From the NCBI GenBank assembly GCA_005406025.1, contig BGZK01001215.1, forward strand, positions 124,001 through 188,000: a DNA stretch of 64,000 bases, written 5' to 3'. Shown here in pieces: positions 11,460-23,682 of the stretch. The notes under the pieces are model-generated. The model was given only the letters and a program-made list of their open reading frames with translations. It had not been told where the DNA came from and made no database searches. Both the position numbers and the translations under genes were made by a program. Each line of letters starts with the position of its first letter. Within the stretch, counting starts at the first letter, position 1. Source of the stretch: Eumeta japonica (lineage: Eukaryota; Arthropoda; Insecta; Lepidoptera; Psychidae).

Positions 11460-13649
11460 GTAAGCGCCTTAAAATTATATCTTTACCACTTCATTATAGG
11501 ACATCGAAATTTCTTTATTGCCAAAATAAATAATATTGCTTAAGTAAACACTGTAGGATTGAGATGTCATCTATCTCGATCGTACTTTATTTTATTTTTG
11601 GTATAATATGAATTGCTGTATATACACCAATATACACACGAAATACAAAGACATCATCAAAAGTGACAGCACATTTTGACGCTTGTGAGTACATGTCGGC
11701 CTTTTTCAAATTGTTAATAATCATTCTGATCTTTAAAAAAATACTTTTTCTTAGATAATAGGCGAAATTAGCGCATATCTATTATTTTCCTCGTGATTTT
11801 CATTAAATATCACCACATCACCAAAGTATGATGACTTATTGCTTGAAATGGGACTCCTAACATAAAAGGTGCCCTTTATTCGTCATACTCGGCACGTTGG
11901 TCCACCATCGCAATAACTAAATCTGGCGCACCATTGTTCAGAATATTGTTCAGAATATTTTGTTGTATCAAGAATATCATGACTATTTCAAGAGGTGTAA
12001 TGCTGTAGTTCTGACTGGGAATGTGGTTGTAAAGCATGGGAATAGATTTTGTTAGTAACAAATTAAACCAAACGACTCTTGATGCATCTATAACCTATTT
12101 TGCTAACAATTTAACAAAAACTTAAGTAATCGCCAGTTTTAAAAGAGCGTTTCTTTTTTTGTACAAAATAACCTTGATATGTTTCTTTACAAATTGATTA
12201 ATTGAAGAGCACACTTTTCTGTTTATATATCTGTTTCTATGTTAAATCCGTATTCCCTTTGATTTCCTTCTTTTTCCTATACAAAGAACATTACTGGATT
12301 CCAACAATGGTTAGTTACTGTTTTTTTTATTGAAGTTAGTCGAAGAAGTTAGTCAGAAGAGCACGTGACAACAATCCAAACCAATGAAGAATTTTTCTCA
12401 AACCAGAGACTGGTTTTCTCTTTATTTTTTCTCTCTACTGAGTTTAAATTTATATTGTAAGATGGAAAAGGTTATACTTTTTGCAATACCAGACCAATAA
12501 ACTATGGATCATAACCAGTATTAAACTTTTGTGTGATCGACAATCTTTTTTCTGGTTTTATTTTGACGTTCTGTATACAATCTGTTTTCAACATGTATAA
12601 TAATGACATTCCTTAGATAAACTAAAGATATACGTGCACAAAAAAAAGTTCGAACAATAAAAGTTACCAGAAGTAACCAGTAAGTAAGAAGTTACCAGAA
12701 CAATAAAAATGCGCATAATTTGAGGTGAGCACCCAAACTCGCAATAAATAACACCAAAGACGTATTTTAAATAAAATTATATTTGTACTGAGATTTTATT
12801 TTTAAGGAGTTCGTTTAAACTTTGAACTGAATTTCTTATATTAAAATCATTAAATAATTTTACCAACTAATTTAGTTAGTCCATTTACTTGAGAATGACA
12901 GATTGAAAGAAACTTCTGAACGATTTACTCTAACTACTTGACTTCGAGTAATTTGTAGAATCAAATAAGGAGTTCTAATTACGTTATTACAATTTATACT
13001 AATTTATTTAATATGCATATATTATATTATCCATCAAATTTATTTTGACTTAGTTATTCACATTTATAATAAATTATAAATAACAAATTACTAAAAGATC
13101 AAAATTTACTCGTGAAAAAGGAGTGAAAAGTTTAATGTAACAATATAATAAATTTTACGTGTAGAATATGTACCTACTTGACATATATTTTCAAATTTCC
13201 AAATAGCTTATCTTTTAAAAATGTTGTCAGTATTTTTTATAACAATAACAAAATCTATGTGTTCTATAAAGTCAACACGAAACGAAGAAATAGTGTAGAT
13301 TTTGAGTTAGTCAAAGCACAGTCTAATTTCGTTAAAAATCGGATGCGTGTGAATCTTACCACCTGATCAGTCGATCGGCTGACGTAGAGACACCTCCTAC
13401 AGATTCTTCTCACTCTTTCGTAGATACCATTCATTGTTTAAAAATGATAACGAGCGATGGCGACGGGTGATTATTTCTTTGGTATCAGATCACGAAAGTA
13501 TCAGACTCGAATCTTCATCACAAGCGAATTCATTACCAACTAGCTGGTCTGGCGAACATTGTTCTGCCCTTTCATGTGGGTGGCTTTCCGCATGGGAAAG
13601 CCATTCAATATCCATTCCGCCACATCGCCGGCATGGATAAAGAATAAAT

Positions 13650-13830
13650 TCCTTCACCTTTTCTATTGATCGATGTCAATTTTAATTCCATTCGTTTTCG
13701 ATTTCGATTACGCTTACATTTTTAATTCTTACCCCGTCCCTACATTCGTTTTCGACCCCACTCCCATTCTCAATTCTGTTTCCCGTTTCGCTTTCGATTC
13801 GGATTCCACTGCTAGTCGCAGTTGAGATTT
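13650..13830 (-). repeat. Degenerate simple repeat rich in GGGATCGAAAT-like words
   Basis: The + strand reads 'ttcgttttcgatttcgatta' and similar, which is the complement of the 'cgggatcgaaatcggga' quasi-repeats at 44100-44430 and 61440-61760. It has no coding potential. Confidence 0.5.
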
Positions 13831-14739
13831 AAACGAAGCCGGAGGCAAATGTTAATATCGAAATAAAATATGAGCTAATTACTTAGAGATAGTGTAGCTT
13901 TCTATAAATTAAAGAATTATTGATATCTTCTCAGAAACTGGTGGATGAAGCCGGAGATAAATGTTGGCAATGTAATTTATTTAACAACAGTGAAAAAATT
14001 TTCAGAGATTTCAAAAGTTCAGAAGTTTAGTTTAGTACTACAAAAACGAGGATAAAACCGAGGAAGAACGCTAATTGATTTTAAAAACCTTTCTCAGTGT
14101 GTGCAAAAATATCACCACATTTTCACTGTAATCGGATTAAAGATTTCGACAGCCATAAAGGACAAACAGGCAAACATAAATTTTTATATATTTTAATTCT
14201 TTAATTTTTTATATCGATCGCTATCAATCTCTATTCCCATCTCACTCATATTTTCGAACCAAAAAAAATAACATGTATAGATTGTTCAAATCGTAGGTTA
14301 CGACAATAGAATGAATAAAATATTTTAGAAGAAAGCACTTGAAATTTTTCCAGAATTATCAAATTTTGCATGAATTTTTCCAGTTTCTCTCTTTGTAAGA
14401 ACCTTCCTCTGTCTTCAATGAATATTTAAAAAACTAGCCTTTATCTAACCGTTCTCGAGTATCGTGCTTAGCTACATATTTAGCGATTAATTTTTATTTA
14501 TGTAGATTCGTTTTTCGAGACCAATTTAACCATTCGTTTCGATCCTCAGAGAGCACTTCAAATTATGCCTAGCTAACGTGAATGACTTTAAGCTTAAGGC
14601 CCTTAGTCCCAAATATAAACATTGTGAGAGGGCACGAGGGAAGAGGGAACGTGATTAAACAGATAATAAGTACGATTTTACTTTTATAGATTATGATTCT
14701 ATTTTCGGTTTAAGAACGAAATATCAGGAAAAGCTGACG

Positions 14740-14950
14740 GCCACCAAAAAGTAGATGGTCATCACCGCCAGCAGTCCCGGAAGAGTTACCAGTGCCTTAC
14801 TGACCTATTCAATAGGAACAAGATATCTTATGGTGGAGAAGCCAGTCGATGAAGAAACACCGGAACTCTAACTCACTGGACGTTATGCTACATAAGCTGT
14901 TAATTCACACTTGTATTCTGTAAGAGTATAGTATCTCACCGGTCGGGCCT
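14740..14950 (+). mobile_element. LINE-tail dispersed repeat
   Basis: It shares 'gatggtcatcaccgcc', 'agagttaccagtg', 'tctcaccggtcgggc' and 'ggaacaagatatcttatgg' with other copies at 10430-10640, 37670-37850 and 57440-57720. Non-functional. Confidence 0.6.
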
Positions 14951-15075
14951 TAATACTTTAAATACAGACACCTGGATAGCTTGGTCTGATTTCCAACTAT
15001 AATACAGTTCAATAAGCATTGTTCCAACATCGATTTATTTTTTTAATTCTAAAACTACATTTTGTTTCATAACAG

Positions 15076-15209
15076 TGCCGCAAAAACACGCACCAAAGAT
15101 AAAGATTAAAAATCGTCGAATATGGTCACGGGACACCCTGGAAGCCGTGTGCCATAGTGCGCCCGCGCACCCTGCGCCGCATCTTACCTGGTTCATCAAC
15201 AACACCAAG
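15076..15209 (+). CDS. Beat-family Ig protein, exon encoding start of Ig domain 2
   Basis: Third visible exon. The acceptor is tttgtttcataacag|TG and the donor AAG|gtaact. The split codon A|TG gives Met, followed by 44 whole codons, and the exon leaves in phase 0. The residues run PQKHAPKIKIKNRRIW, then TLEAVCHSAPAHPAPHLTWF and INNTK. This is the linker and the B-to-C strands of Ig domain 2, with its Cys (EAVC) and core Trp (LTWF) both present. Beat family members share the form 'C-S-x-P-x-P-x-L-x-W-x-I-N'. An N-glycosylation sequon NNT sits at the C-terminal edge. Confidence 0.9.
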
Positions 15210-17707
15210 GTAACTATTAATCGCAACGCGCCGCATCTTTAGTCAATTATCTGTCGAATTAGAAATGCATTAAACATAAAGAAGATTAACAAAAATTCTT
15301 ATTCTTTGAAACATGTCGAAATACATAGTCACTATAAAACCTATTTAATCAAGAGAAAGCCGTGAAGCCTTAAAATTAAAACCACGAATTTGTACGAAAA
15401 AAATTACGTACTAACGATAGAATTTTCACCCGCACTACCAAACTAGGTCGTTTTAATAGCGGCCTAAACGCTGTAACTATCAAAAATTCAAACATTACGT
15501 AGCCGATACGGGGCATGTTTTGTTCATTGTTGTCGATACATTTTTTTTCCTCTAGCAGAATGGACACGCCCATTGTCACGATAATATCACTCGCGGTCAT
15601 TAGTCCTTAGCATTGCTCCACCACGATTGCTATTTGATTGCTGTCCTCGATATTGTGACCGATTTGGTGAAGTGGCTACGTCGATTGTTTTAAGAAAGGA
15701 GGAGGGCGAAACCGTTACTATAATTAGGGTTCAGTAGGCGTACTCGTAGAATTCACGACAGGTAAGTATCGATTGGCTTTGTTTAATGATATGCGTACTA
15801 TACAAAGACTTCGCTCGGCACTGCGTACTAATTTTGGAAGATGATAAAACACAGAGGTTGGCTTTTCTATATAAAATTGGACCTGTCGTACGAAATTGAC
15901 CTGTTTTCGTAGGAAGCTAGGAACAGCTGCGCGATCAACCTCGCGTCACTCTCTTTGGTAAGCGTGTGGGCTATTATTGTGATGGAGTTGGTAACATCTG
16001 GCCATCGGTAGAAATTGCCCATGACGTCTTTATCTTTCTTTTTCCATAAAAAATTTTTGATTCCAATTCCATAGTTGGAAATTTTTGACCTACGAAGTAA
16101 AGATATTTTCCTATCTTTTTCACATATTTATCTGTTAGTCTGAAACTGTTACTGTGCCAATACAGACAAACAAAGAGACAAACATGAAGGATTCGGGGAT
16201 AGTTCCGCTTCGACAGTAGAACAGGTGACGAAGTATGGCAACTCAAACAGCGGGTTGTATCAAAACCCTTACGCAATCGTAAAATCGTAAACTTATAAAA
16301 GAATAATGCACATCATACAATTTGACAAATTACTATGAATTACTTGCACCTTTTTAATACATATAATATATAAAGTAAGGTATTATCATATCGTTCGTAA
16401 TTATTTCAGGTATTTTATCAAAAGACTTTTCAATCATTATACTTCGAATTATTAATTTTCAGGAACGGCATAACTTTCACCTCTAACGTATCGAATTTCG
16501 AAGCTTGATTTACAGTCTCGTTACCGTATTATTTGATACTTTAATTATTAATGATTATAAAATTATATTAACTGTATATTAATATATTATGTTGACCCGA
16601 CCATGATCTATAAAAATACATTCATAGCATTCGGACCATCACCTGTAATTGTGGAATTTATATTTAACGTAAATATGAGTAGTATTTGTATGCTACGTGT
16701 ACCGCGAGAGACATCCCCAGGCCACGCCACATAAACTTGCAGCGCAATAGCCGCCAGCGCCGGACCGAAGGCTCGTGGGGCGGCGCCCGGCGTGCCGCGC
16801 GCGCCGCTCTAATAACGGTGTACTTAGAAATGCACGATCCTTAGGAATCCTCAAGTTTTTATGCGGCGGTAACATTCTCGTTGATTTATATTTCACTATC
16901 TATTTGAAATTAAAACGGTAAATACTGTTTCGACAAAAAAGACCTTTTTAATATTCCTTAGAGTTTTATTATTTTATAAAAATCTGAAACACTCATCGCC
17001 GAAATACCATTTAAAGATTTCCGCTTACTTACTTTGTGTATCATATAAAGGAATGAGTGGTTATTAAATTGGAACGGGGAATAGAAATTAAGAAACCGGA
17101 ATCCGAAACACAAACTGCCAGAATAATAAACGGATTTCCTTACTTTTTAGGCACAAAATGAATACATTCGCTTTTTTATAGTTCATGTACTAAGAAGCAC
17201 TAGCTTTAAACTAGAAAAGTTTAGTATGCTATGAGCGTCGGTACGGCGCTTTAACCAGCTTGGGACGTTCCGGATAACTTAAGCTAGTAGAGTTAAGTCA
17301 CAGCCGTGTTGTTCGAGTTGGTGTGCAACTAAGTATCTGTCTTGTAAACACAATAAATATCTTTCCTATTAGATCATTAAATATCGTTACACCAAAGCGG
17401 ACCCATCATCTGTCATCATCAGACTATCGTCATCATATTTCGGATCAATTTAATCGTTTGTTATAAATCATAGATTTCATTCTAGTTTTTTAACAAATCT
17501 TTCAGTGTTTTTTTTAACTCAAAATATCAATTATACAATCAGCCATGTAGTACACATAAAAATATTCACTTGTCAGAGTACTGAAGCCAAAACATTGACG
17601 TTTGACAAAGAATTGCATATTAATTTATATCATACACACCAACTTACACTTACCCTCTCACACAGTCATGTACAATTAAGTCTACGAACCGACCATTTTT
17701 CGACCAG
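15210..17707 (+). other. Intron within Ig domain 2
   Basis: A 2.5 kb intron with one short GC-rich islet (16695-16815). Otherwise it is AT-rich, with no recognised element. A purine/pyrimidine-mixed open frame on the minus strand (15376-15600) has no recognisable homology and is probably chance. Confidence 0.8.
16695..16815. other. GC-rich islet in an intron
   Basis: A dense run such as 'ggcggcgcccggcgtgccgc' sits in an otherwise AT-rich intron. No coding frame fits the gene. It may be an intronic enhancer; conservation would be needed to say. Confidence 0.25.
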
Positions 17708-17921
17708 GTGGACGAGCGATTCACGACCCCGCACGGCATAAGCAAAGCGCGCCATCACCACGGAGTGACCCTGGCCACCTCCAACTGCTCCCTTCATTAC
17801 CCCCTCGGCCTACTCCGTTTGCTGCCGAATCAGACGCTGGAACTCAGCTGCGTGGCCACCATACCCAGTTACGTGACTATCTCGGAAGATTTCGCCGATG
17901 TCCAGAAAAACACGGTTATTG
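17708..17921 (+). CDS. Beat-family Ig protein, exon encoding rest of Ig domain 2
   Basis: Fourth visible exon. The acceptor is ttttcgaccag|GTG and the donor ATT G|gtgagt. It enters in phase 0 and leaves in phase 1 with 71 whole codons. It continues VDERFTT and includes a His-rich turn (ARHHHG), an extra Cys in SNCSLHY, and the F-strand Cys of Ig2 in LELSCVATIP. Two N-glycosylation sequons (NCS and NQT) are visible. The exon is clearly coding: its GC content is much higher than its flanks and the open frame is on this strand only in the right phase. The extra Cys could be free or form an additional disulfide; the sequence alone does not say. Confidence 0.9.
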
Positions 17922-18794
17922 GTGAGTGGTTTCTCTGAAGAACCGACATTGACTTGCATATATTTGCCTAGTGTAAATCTCATATTAATAAATATTGTTC
18001 GTGCTAAATGGTAAATACCAAATACGTAAATTGTCAATATTTACTACATAAGTCAATTTTAAATGCATGATGGCATTCATTGAGGTAATTTTTTAAGTGT
18101 AACCTATGTTTACTTTTATATCAAGTGAAAAATGTGGCAATTCAAAATAATGAATAATTCAGAACGTGTTTGAAATCAACACCAAATTCTAAAATAAAAC
18201 AGAAGCTTATATCAATTCGACGCGTACAAAGTCAATAACAACATTAGTACGAAATAAGTATCACACGATTGTCAAATTATAGCGATGATGTAATTGATCT
18301 TGAGGGAACTAGAAAATGAAAGCGCCAATACAATACTGAAAGGTAATAGTGTACGGTTATAAAGTGCACTTACATACGCAAGCATGACTCGAACGTAACA
18401 TTGGAATAAAACAATATAGAGTTATTTTAAGTGATTAACGGTAACTCTTTATTATTTAAATATCGATTCAAAACCGTTTGCTCTCTAAATTACTGATTGT
18501 TTTTTATATTCCAATTTTTTCCTTATGTATCATTTTAACTTAAGATGTGATGCGGGAAGAAAAATAAAATAGGTTAAAAGGGCGATGGACAGAATAAATT
18601 AAATAAAAAGAGCAATGGCGAAATCATTTTAATTAGAAAAAAAATAAATACCAAATATATTCTTAAAAGTTGTCACATTAAAATATCTTTTTCTGCAGAA
18701 ACAGTTTTTTAAGCGAATGGAGGAAATTAATGCTAATTGTACTTATAACCATTAAAGTGAAACTTCTAGCGTCAGCTGTCAACAATTAAAAAAC

Positions 18795-19015
18795 AAAATC
18801 GAGATAATTCTGTGTCAGACGCTCGCCGGCGCTTTATATTCATTGCAGCATTTAGGCCACCGCTGACGCTTGATTCTGTGAAACCTAATCAAGTGTTAAT
18901 ATTTTATTCACCTTAATAATTATTATTAATATTAATTCGTCAATTAGTTAAATATAATTTCTACGTACGCTTCGTGCCAAATCAGTTTATCTTCAGGAAT
19001 AATCACAATTACAAA
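18795..19015 (+). repeat. Intronic dispersed repeat, copy 2 of 3
   Basis: It shares 'ccaccgctgac', 'ttgattctgtga' and 'gtacgcttcgtgccaa...tcaggaa' with the copy at 6255-6510, in the same orientation. More diverged than the 6255/20835 pair. Confidence 0.5.
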
Positions 19016-19489
19016 CGTGCCAGTAATATCAAAATACCTAAATAGATGTGTCCTCAATGACCTTGAATGACATACGTTCTTACAGTACGTCTAATTCGAA
19101 TATTCTTGCATTGTTCGTTGTGTTTTCTGATTGATTTCTTTTTAAATACTTCAAACCAGAATAATTATTTAGAATTCTCTTCTGAAATCAATTTTGAAAT
19201 ACTTTAACTTTTCATCAATGAAAAAAAATTTTTATACTCTACCTGAACAATTATTTTGAATTATCATGATCATCGTTATCGTTCGCTCAACTTTAACCTG
19301 TCATAATGACTGAAAGGGACAATTTCCGATAAACCGAAGGGAGCGTAATTATAATAGGGAAGTGTAGGTTCTAGTCTGGATTATAAAAGATAGGAGTATA
19401 GAGGCAGCCGCTATTCGGGTAACTTTTAGCCAGAAACTGGAAAGGGACAGTATATTATGTCAGAAACATAGCGAGAATGCGTAAGTTTC

Positions 19490-20330
19490 TTCCGTTTATT
19501 TTCCATTTTTTGTTTTCTTTGCTTTGTGCAGGTTTTCAGCGCCCATTCCTGCTTGTTAGAAGAGTTCAACCGCAGCCTTTTTAATCTATACTTTGCTTTG
19601 TGCTAATGTAGTCTATTCTTCGTAGTTTCTATTGCGATATTGCGTTTCTAGTCTGAGTGAGTCTCTTGAGTATGAGCAGATTTCTGTTGGAGTAGTTCTT
19701 AAAGAAGAGTCAAGTTGTTGCTGTTGCGCTATTTTTTTAAAAGAACTCCTTCTTTCCTAATCTCTTTCTTTCGTTGATCTTCCATTCTACATTTTCTTTA
19801 TTCGATGCAGACTTTCGGTGTCCATTTCTGCATCTTGGTTAAAGTTCATTAACAGTATTTTTAATTTCTGTTTTGCTCTATGCCAGCTATTGTATTTCCT
19901 TTTTTTTTATTGCTGTTGTAGTTTAATTTTTCTGTGTAATTAGAGCGATCAACTTTTTTTCTGCTATAGCAAACGTTAAAATCTTGTTAATTAGATGGTG
20001 TTGAGCTCTTCTTTAAAGCGATTCTACGTTTCTATTCCCTTTCATATACTTTTCGTTTCCTTTGCTCGGTGCAGTTTTCAGTGTCCGTTTCTGAGATTTG
20101 ATAAAGTTCACCTGTATTCTTTAAAATTTGTACTTCTTTCTGTGCTAATATGATCCATTTTTTGGTTCCTGCGATAGGAGCTGTCTCCTGTTCATCCTGA
20201 GTGTAACTAGCTTTTCGTTGTAGTAGATCTTAATGCAGAGTCAATAAGGTGGTGTCTTTCCCTTTTTAAAAGAAATCTCTCTTCCCTAGCTTCTTTCTTC
20301 CGTCAATCTTTCATTTTTCATTCATGAACC
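19490..20330 (+). repeat. Tandem array of three diverged ~270-bp units
   Basis: The marker phrase 'tttctttgctttgtgcagg...cattcctgc' recurs in altered form near 19513, 19795 and 20056, a spacing of about 282 and 261 bp. Other anchors (gtgctaatgtagtc / gtgctaatatgatcc; aaaagaactccttctttcc / aaaagaaatctctcttccc) recur in the same order. The flanks at about 19160-19240 and 20335-20405 also resemble one another. The unit is pyrimidine-rich and non-coding. Confidence 0.6.
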
Positions 20331-20834
20331 GTTATTTTCAATTTTCTATCAAAATTAATTTTGAAATTCTTTTACTATCAATCAATGAAAAAAATATTAA
20401 GTTCAATTTTGGTCTATTAACGTATATGGGATCTCGCACTCTCTCTGTGTAATTTATATAATTATTTGTTATTGAAAAACTAAGCTTGGCGAATAAAGTT
20501 GGCGTTGATTGCATGCTCCATAAAACAAAGTCTTCAATCGTGGTCTGCCTACTACTTGTTAAAGTCAAGCAATTTTCTCAATTTACATAGCCCTTATTAT
20601 ATTCATATTGCACTTTTAGAATAGCATATTTATAAAGAAAACCAACGGCATTATCATAATTAATATTTTAAGAACATTTAGAACCTTTTCCACTACTTTT
20701 TTTAAACTCACTTTTAACAAAATGTCGCTATTAAAAATTATTTTGCGCTCCACGTCTTTCTTTTAACGGGTTTTAGCCCTAAAAACGTTTATAAATAGCC
20801 AATTAATTGGTGGTTAAAATAAATAGAAAACTAA

Positions 20835-20985
20835 TACTTGCTTAGGTGTTCGATATCTGTCAATCCTCTTGAATCAATGTTCAATTCGTTGAATGAGGAT
20901 TTTTAGTGATACAATAGATTCGAGGATCAACGGTGGGTTGCATACTGCATGTAACCGCATGTCGCAGATAAGCGTCTAAAATTCT
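20835..20985 (-). repeat. Intronic dispersed repeat, copy 3 of 3 (inverted)
   Basis: The reverse complement gives 'catgcagtatgcaaccc', 'cctcgaatct' and 'agatatcgaacacctaag', matching 6255-6420 closely over about 150 bp. Confidence 0.7.
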
Positions 20986-21348
20986 GTGCATGCATCTGTT
21001 GATTAATATAGTTATCAGTTGTATCAGTATTAATTTGTCACTCAACTTTCTATATAGTCTAGAATTTTAAATCTTTTGGAAATATTATTTTTTTAATAAA
21101 TTTTTTAGAAATAAAATCTTAATTCAATTTACATTCGTATAGCAATTCATATCTATTAGACTTGAAATTTAGGTAAAATAAAGTATAGAAGTTTGCCATT
21201 GTTGTTTTCTCCTATATCTAAAATTCAGACTAGTATTAGAAAGGAAATAATTATTTCCTTTAAAATTACATTTAACAATGATACGATATAATTACATTAG
21301 TGATTTGGACAAGTCACAATTCGCATTAACACATGGGAAAATTTTCAG

Positions 21349-21494
21349 TAAACGTGGTGAGGAGAGAACCGACACCGACCCAGCTGCCGGTCAAGATTGT
21401 ACATCTAGAAGAAACGGATTCCTCTGTCAAACAACATCGAGCTATCTTCGTCCTGTTACTGTTCACGTCTGTTCTCCATAGCGTATTATTCTGA
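21349..21494 (+). CDS. Beat-family Ig protein, last coding exon with hydrophobic C-terminus
   Basis: Terminal coding exon. The acceptor is gggaaaattttcag|TA; the split codon G|TA gives Val, then 47 residues, then TGA at 21492-21494. The residues VNVVRREPTPTQLP form a short stalk. A polar stretch, EETDSSVKQHR, follows, and then the protein ends in about 17 uncharged hydrophobic residues (AIFVLLLFTSVLHSVLF). A hydrophobic tail with no cytoplasmic residues after a small-residue site (DSS) is the layout of a GPI-attachment signal, so the protein is probably membrane-tethered rather than freely secreted. A very short single-pass tail anchor is the alternative. The visible exons sum to 836 nt, which with one base from the missing upstream exon gives 279 codons including stop. 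Confidence 0.87.
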
Positions 21495-23680
21495 AAACTA
21501 TCATGAAACTGTAATAGAAAACGTAACCATTGAGCTTCTATGTCGATGTATATCTTGAAGTCATGTACTCGTCATAAAAAAATGAACTAGGTTGTACGGA
21601 GGGGAAATGTGTTGATAGTACGGTTGTCTATTGAAAATTTTTGCCATTAGCTCATAGGGATTAAATATTGAAAATTAAATGAGAGATAATTTATTTATGA
21701 TAGCGTAATTTGGAAAATTTGCAATTTATGCAGCGTTAATCTCTTGAGGAATAATGGAAGGATCGTCAAGTTTGCATTATTTTATTTGTATATTGAAAAA
21801 ATTAAATAAACAAAACCATGTTTCTTTTGTATAAATGTTTCAATGTGTCGTCTACTTATGCGATTCTTAATCACATACACTCTGTGAACCGCACAATACC
21901 CCGTATCGAATACAGACAAAAGGAAAAAAATAATTTTCTCTTCTACTTTCTAAACGATGTCGAGTTAATCTAAATTCATTTAAGCTTTATTACTTTGCGA
22001 TGTTTTGTAAAAAAATACTTGTATACTAATTACAGTATGAAAGTGTTTTTTAATAGAAATTACAGTATAGATCGTATCGTGGTCATCGTTATATCGTCAA
22101 AACTTACAGTAACTTTTCTGCACTCAACGTCTTCAGCAGTGGGCTCTAGATGTTCAGTTTTGACTATTTTATCTTTTAGAGCTATTTGCCCATGTGACTC
22201 ATTTTCTGTACTACGTAGGTTGTGACGCTATTTAAACATTTTCTTTTAAATGATAAATTTGATTCACCGAATTAATTTTCTTCCCTGTGATGAAATTTTT
22301 CTATTTTCAAAATGAGGGTGTAGATTTTACCACAGCTTTTTTTTACATTTAAAAAAAATGGTATAAATTAATCCATTCAATTTTATTGCGTTACGGACTC
22401 AACTTCAAACTTTTGTTTGAATTCGCGATAATCCTACCATTATTCCTCGTCTTTTGAACGATTGAGTTCGGAAATGAAACGATTTATTCATCGATCGATT
22501 ACAATGATTTTCGGTTCTAATTTTAAATAGGTGTAAAAGGGAGTTTTACATATGTCGCATTATTAACGAGACATTAAGCTTCAGCGGACCGTTTTTTTTT
22601 TATAAATCCTATTGTAAATGCTCCGTGACACGCTTACCTGCGAGATGAGACTGAATTGTAGAGATGTAAAACCATTTTGGTATTCCTCGAAGCATCCCCT
22701 TTAGTGTCGCGAAGACGGCTAGGTGTCCCGTGTAATTGTCGCAACAAGTGCCGAGTCATTTCTCCCTTTTGTGAACCGATAACATAATTCAATAGATTTT
22801 TGTGCATAATAATACGAATATTTCATTCAAGGCGTTGTATAGATTTTTGTCTGGGCGTGAGACTGTTGTCGGAATGAAAGAACTTATTGTATTTATACTT
22901 GTTACGAGGCTGTCCGTTTGTTACCATTTTACAAGGCCTCATCCATTACTTAATTACGTGTTGGCAATTCTTTCTATACTAAACACAACATGCATTTTAT
23001 TACTGTTTCACCTTTGCGTCATTTGAGTGGACAGTGCAGCATAATAATAAATAATGAAGGTGTTTAAAACCTTTGACAGGAAAACAGCTCCTTACTAATG
23101 ACACTTCCAATCTTGTAATTTTTGAAGCGCAATGCGGATTAAATTAATTATTGCAAAATAAAAAAAATTAATAATAATTTCAAATCAATCATGAAAGGTT
23201 GACTAAATTCACTTACACCGACAGTCATTTAATTCTTCACGAAATACTAAGGTGATTGCAGAGGTAAGAGTATTGCATTATTTGTTTAATAACTAATTAA
23301 TTTAATTTAAAAAAAGTTGCATTTGTTTTGAAATTCGAATATCACTTCATTTAACAACGGAACACAGATGGAAACATTATACTAAATATTTCATTATACC
23401 CACACAATTTGGTATATTTAACTTCAATTGTCTACGTGCATAGCGTACTTACACGATTTGACATTAAAATAAGTTGATTACTGTACATAGCCTATGCGTT
23501 GTGTACCTAAATATTTTTATTTTTAAATAACTTTTTCAGTACCAAAATGAACGCAGGACAGATTCGTAACTTTGCGTATACTTAATGCATATTTTTTTTT
23601 TATTATCTAAAAGAACTATATTCTAAATCTTTCCACGTAGACACGGACAATACGTGATACCTCTATTCTTAAATACCATC
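21495..23680. other. 3' flank of the Beat-like gene
   Basis: AT-rich sequence with the probable 3' UTR at its start and a somewhat more complex patch at 22620-22760. I see no exon, RNA gene or recognised repeat. Confidence 0.5.
21805..21810 (+). promoter_or_regulatory. Candidate poly(A) signal of the Beat-like gene
   Basis: An AATAAA hexamer lies about 310 bp after the TGA stop, within AT-rich sequence, giving a plausible 3' UTR length. A weaker ATTAAA is at 21660-21665. There is no transcript evidence here. Confidence 0.4.
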
Positions 23681-23682
23681 TA

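Larger units (their letters stand above)
11148..15075 (+). other. Intron between the Ig1 and Ig2 exons
   Basis: A 3.9 kb intron, mostly AT-rich. It holds the minus-strand ORF at 11193-11459, a pyrimidine-rich 'ttcgttttcgatttcgat' stretch (13650-13830), a LINE-type tail ('gacaaacaggcaaacata' near 14160) and a LINE-tail repeat (14740-14950). A small hairpin, TGGCTTTCC/GGAAAGCCA, occurs near 13580. Confidence 0.8.
17922..21348 (+). other. Last intron of the Beat-like gene
   Basis: A 3.4 kb intron holding two copies of a three-copy repeat (18795-19015 and inverted 20835-20985) and an array of three diverged ~270 bp units (19490-20330). No other recognised content. Confidence 0.8.
5204..21494 (+). 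other. Extent of the visible Beat-like gene (five exons, 5' exon missing)
   Basis: The five coding exons span 16.3 kb with introns of 5602, 3928, 2498 and 3427 bp. Exon phases are mutually consistent, and every border follows GT..AG. The encoded product has two Ig-like domains, four N-glycosylation sequons and a GPI-like tail. The exon with the start codon and signal peptide must end in phase 1. I looked for a short ATG-hydrophobic exon of that phase between 1 and 5200 and saw no convincing one, so it probably lies upstream of the window. A long first intron is normal for insect axon-guidance genes. Confidence 0.85.

Noticed and set aside
13434..13640. 68-codon + strand ORF in a Beat intron
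   Set aside because: Serine-rich with no recognisable domain; wrong position and no splice sites fitting the gene.
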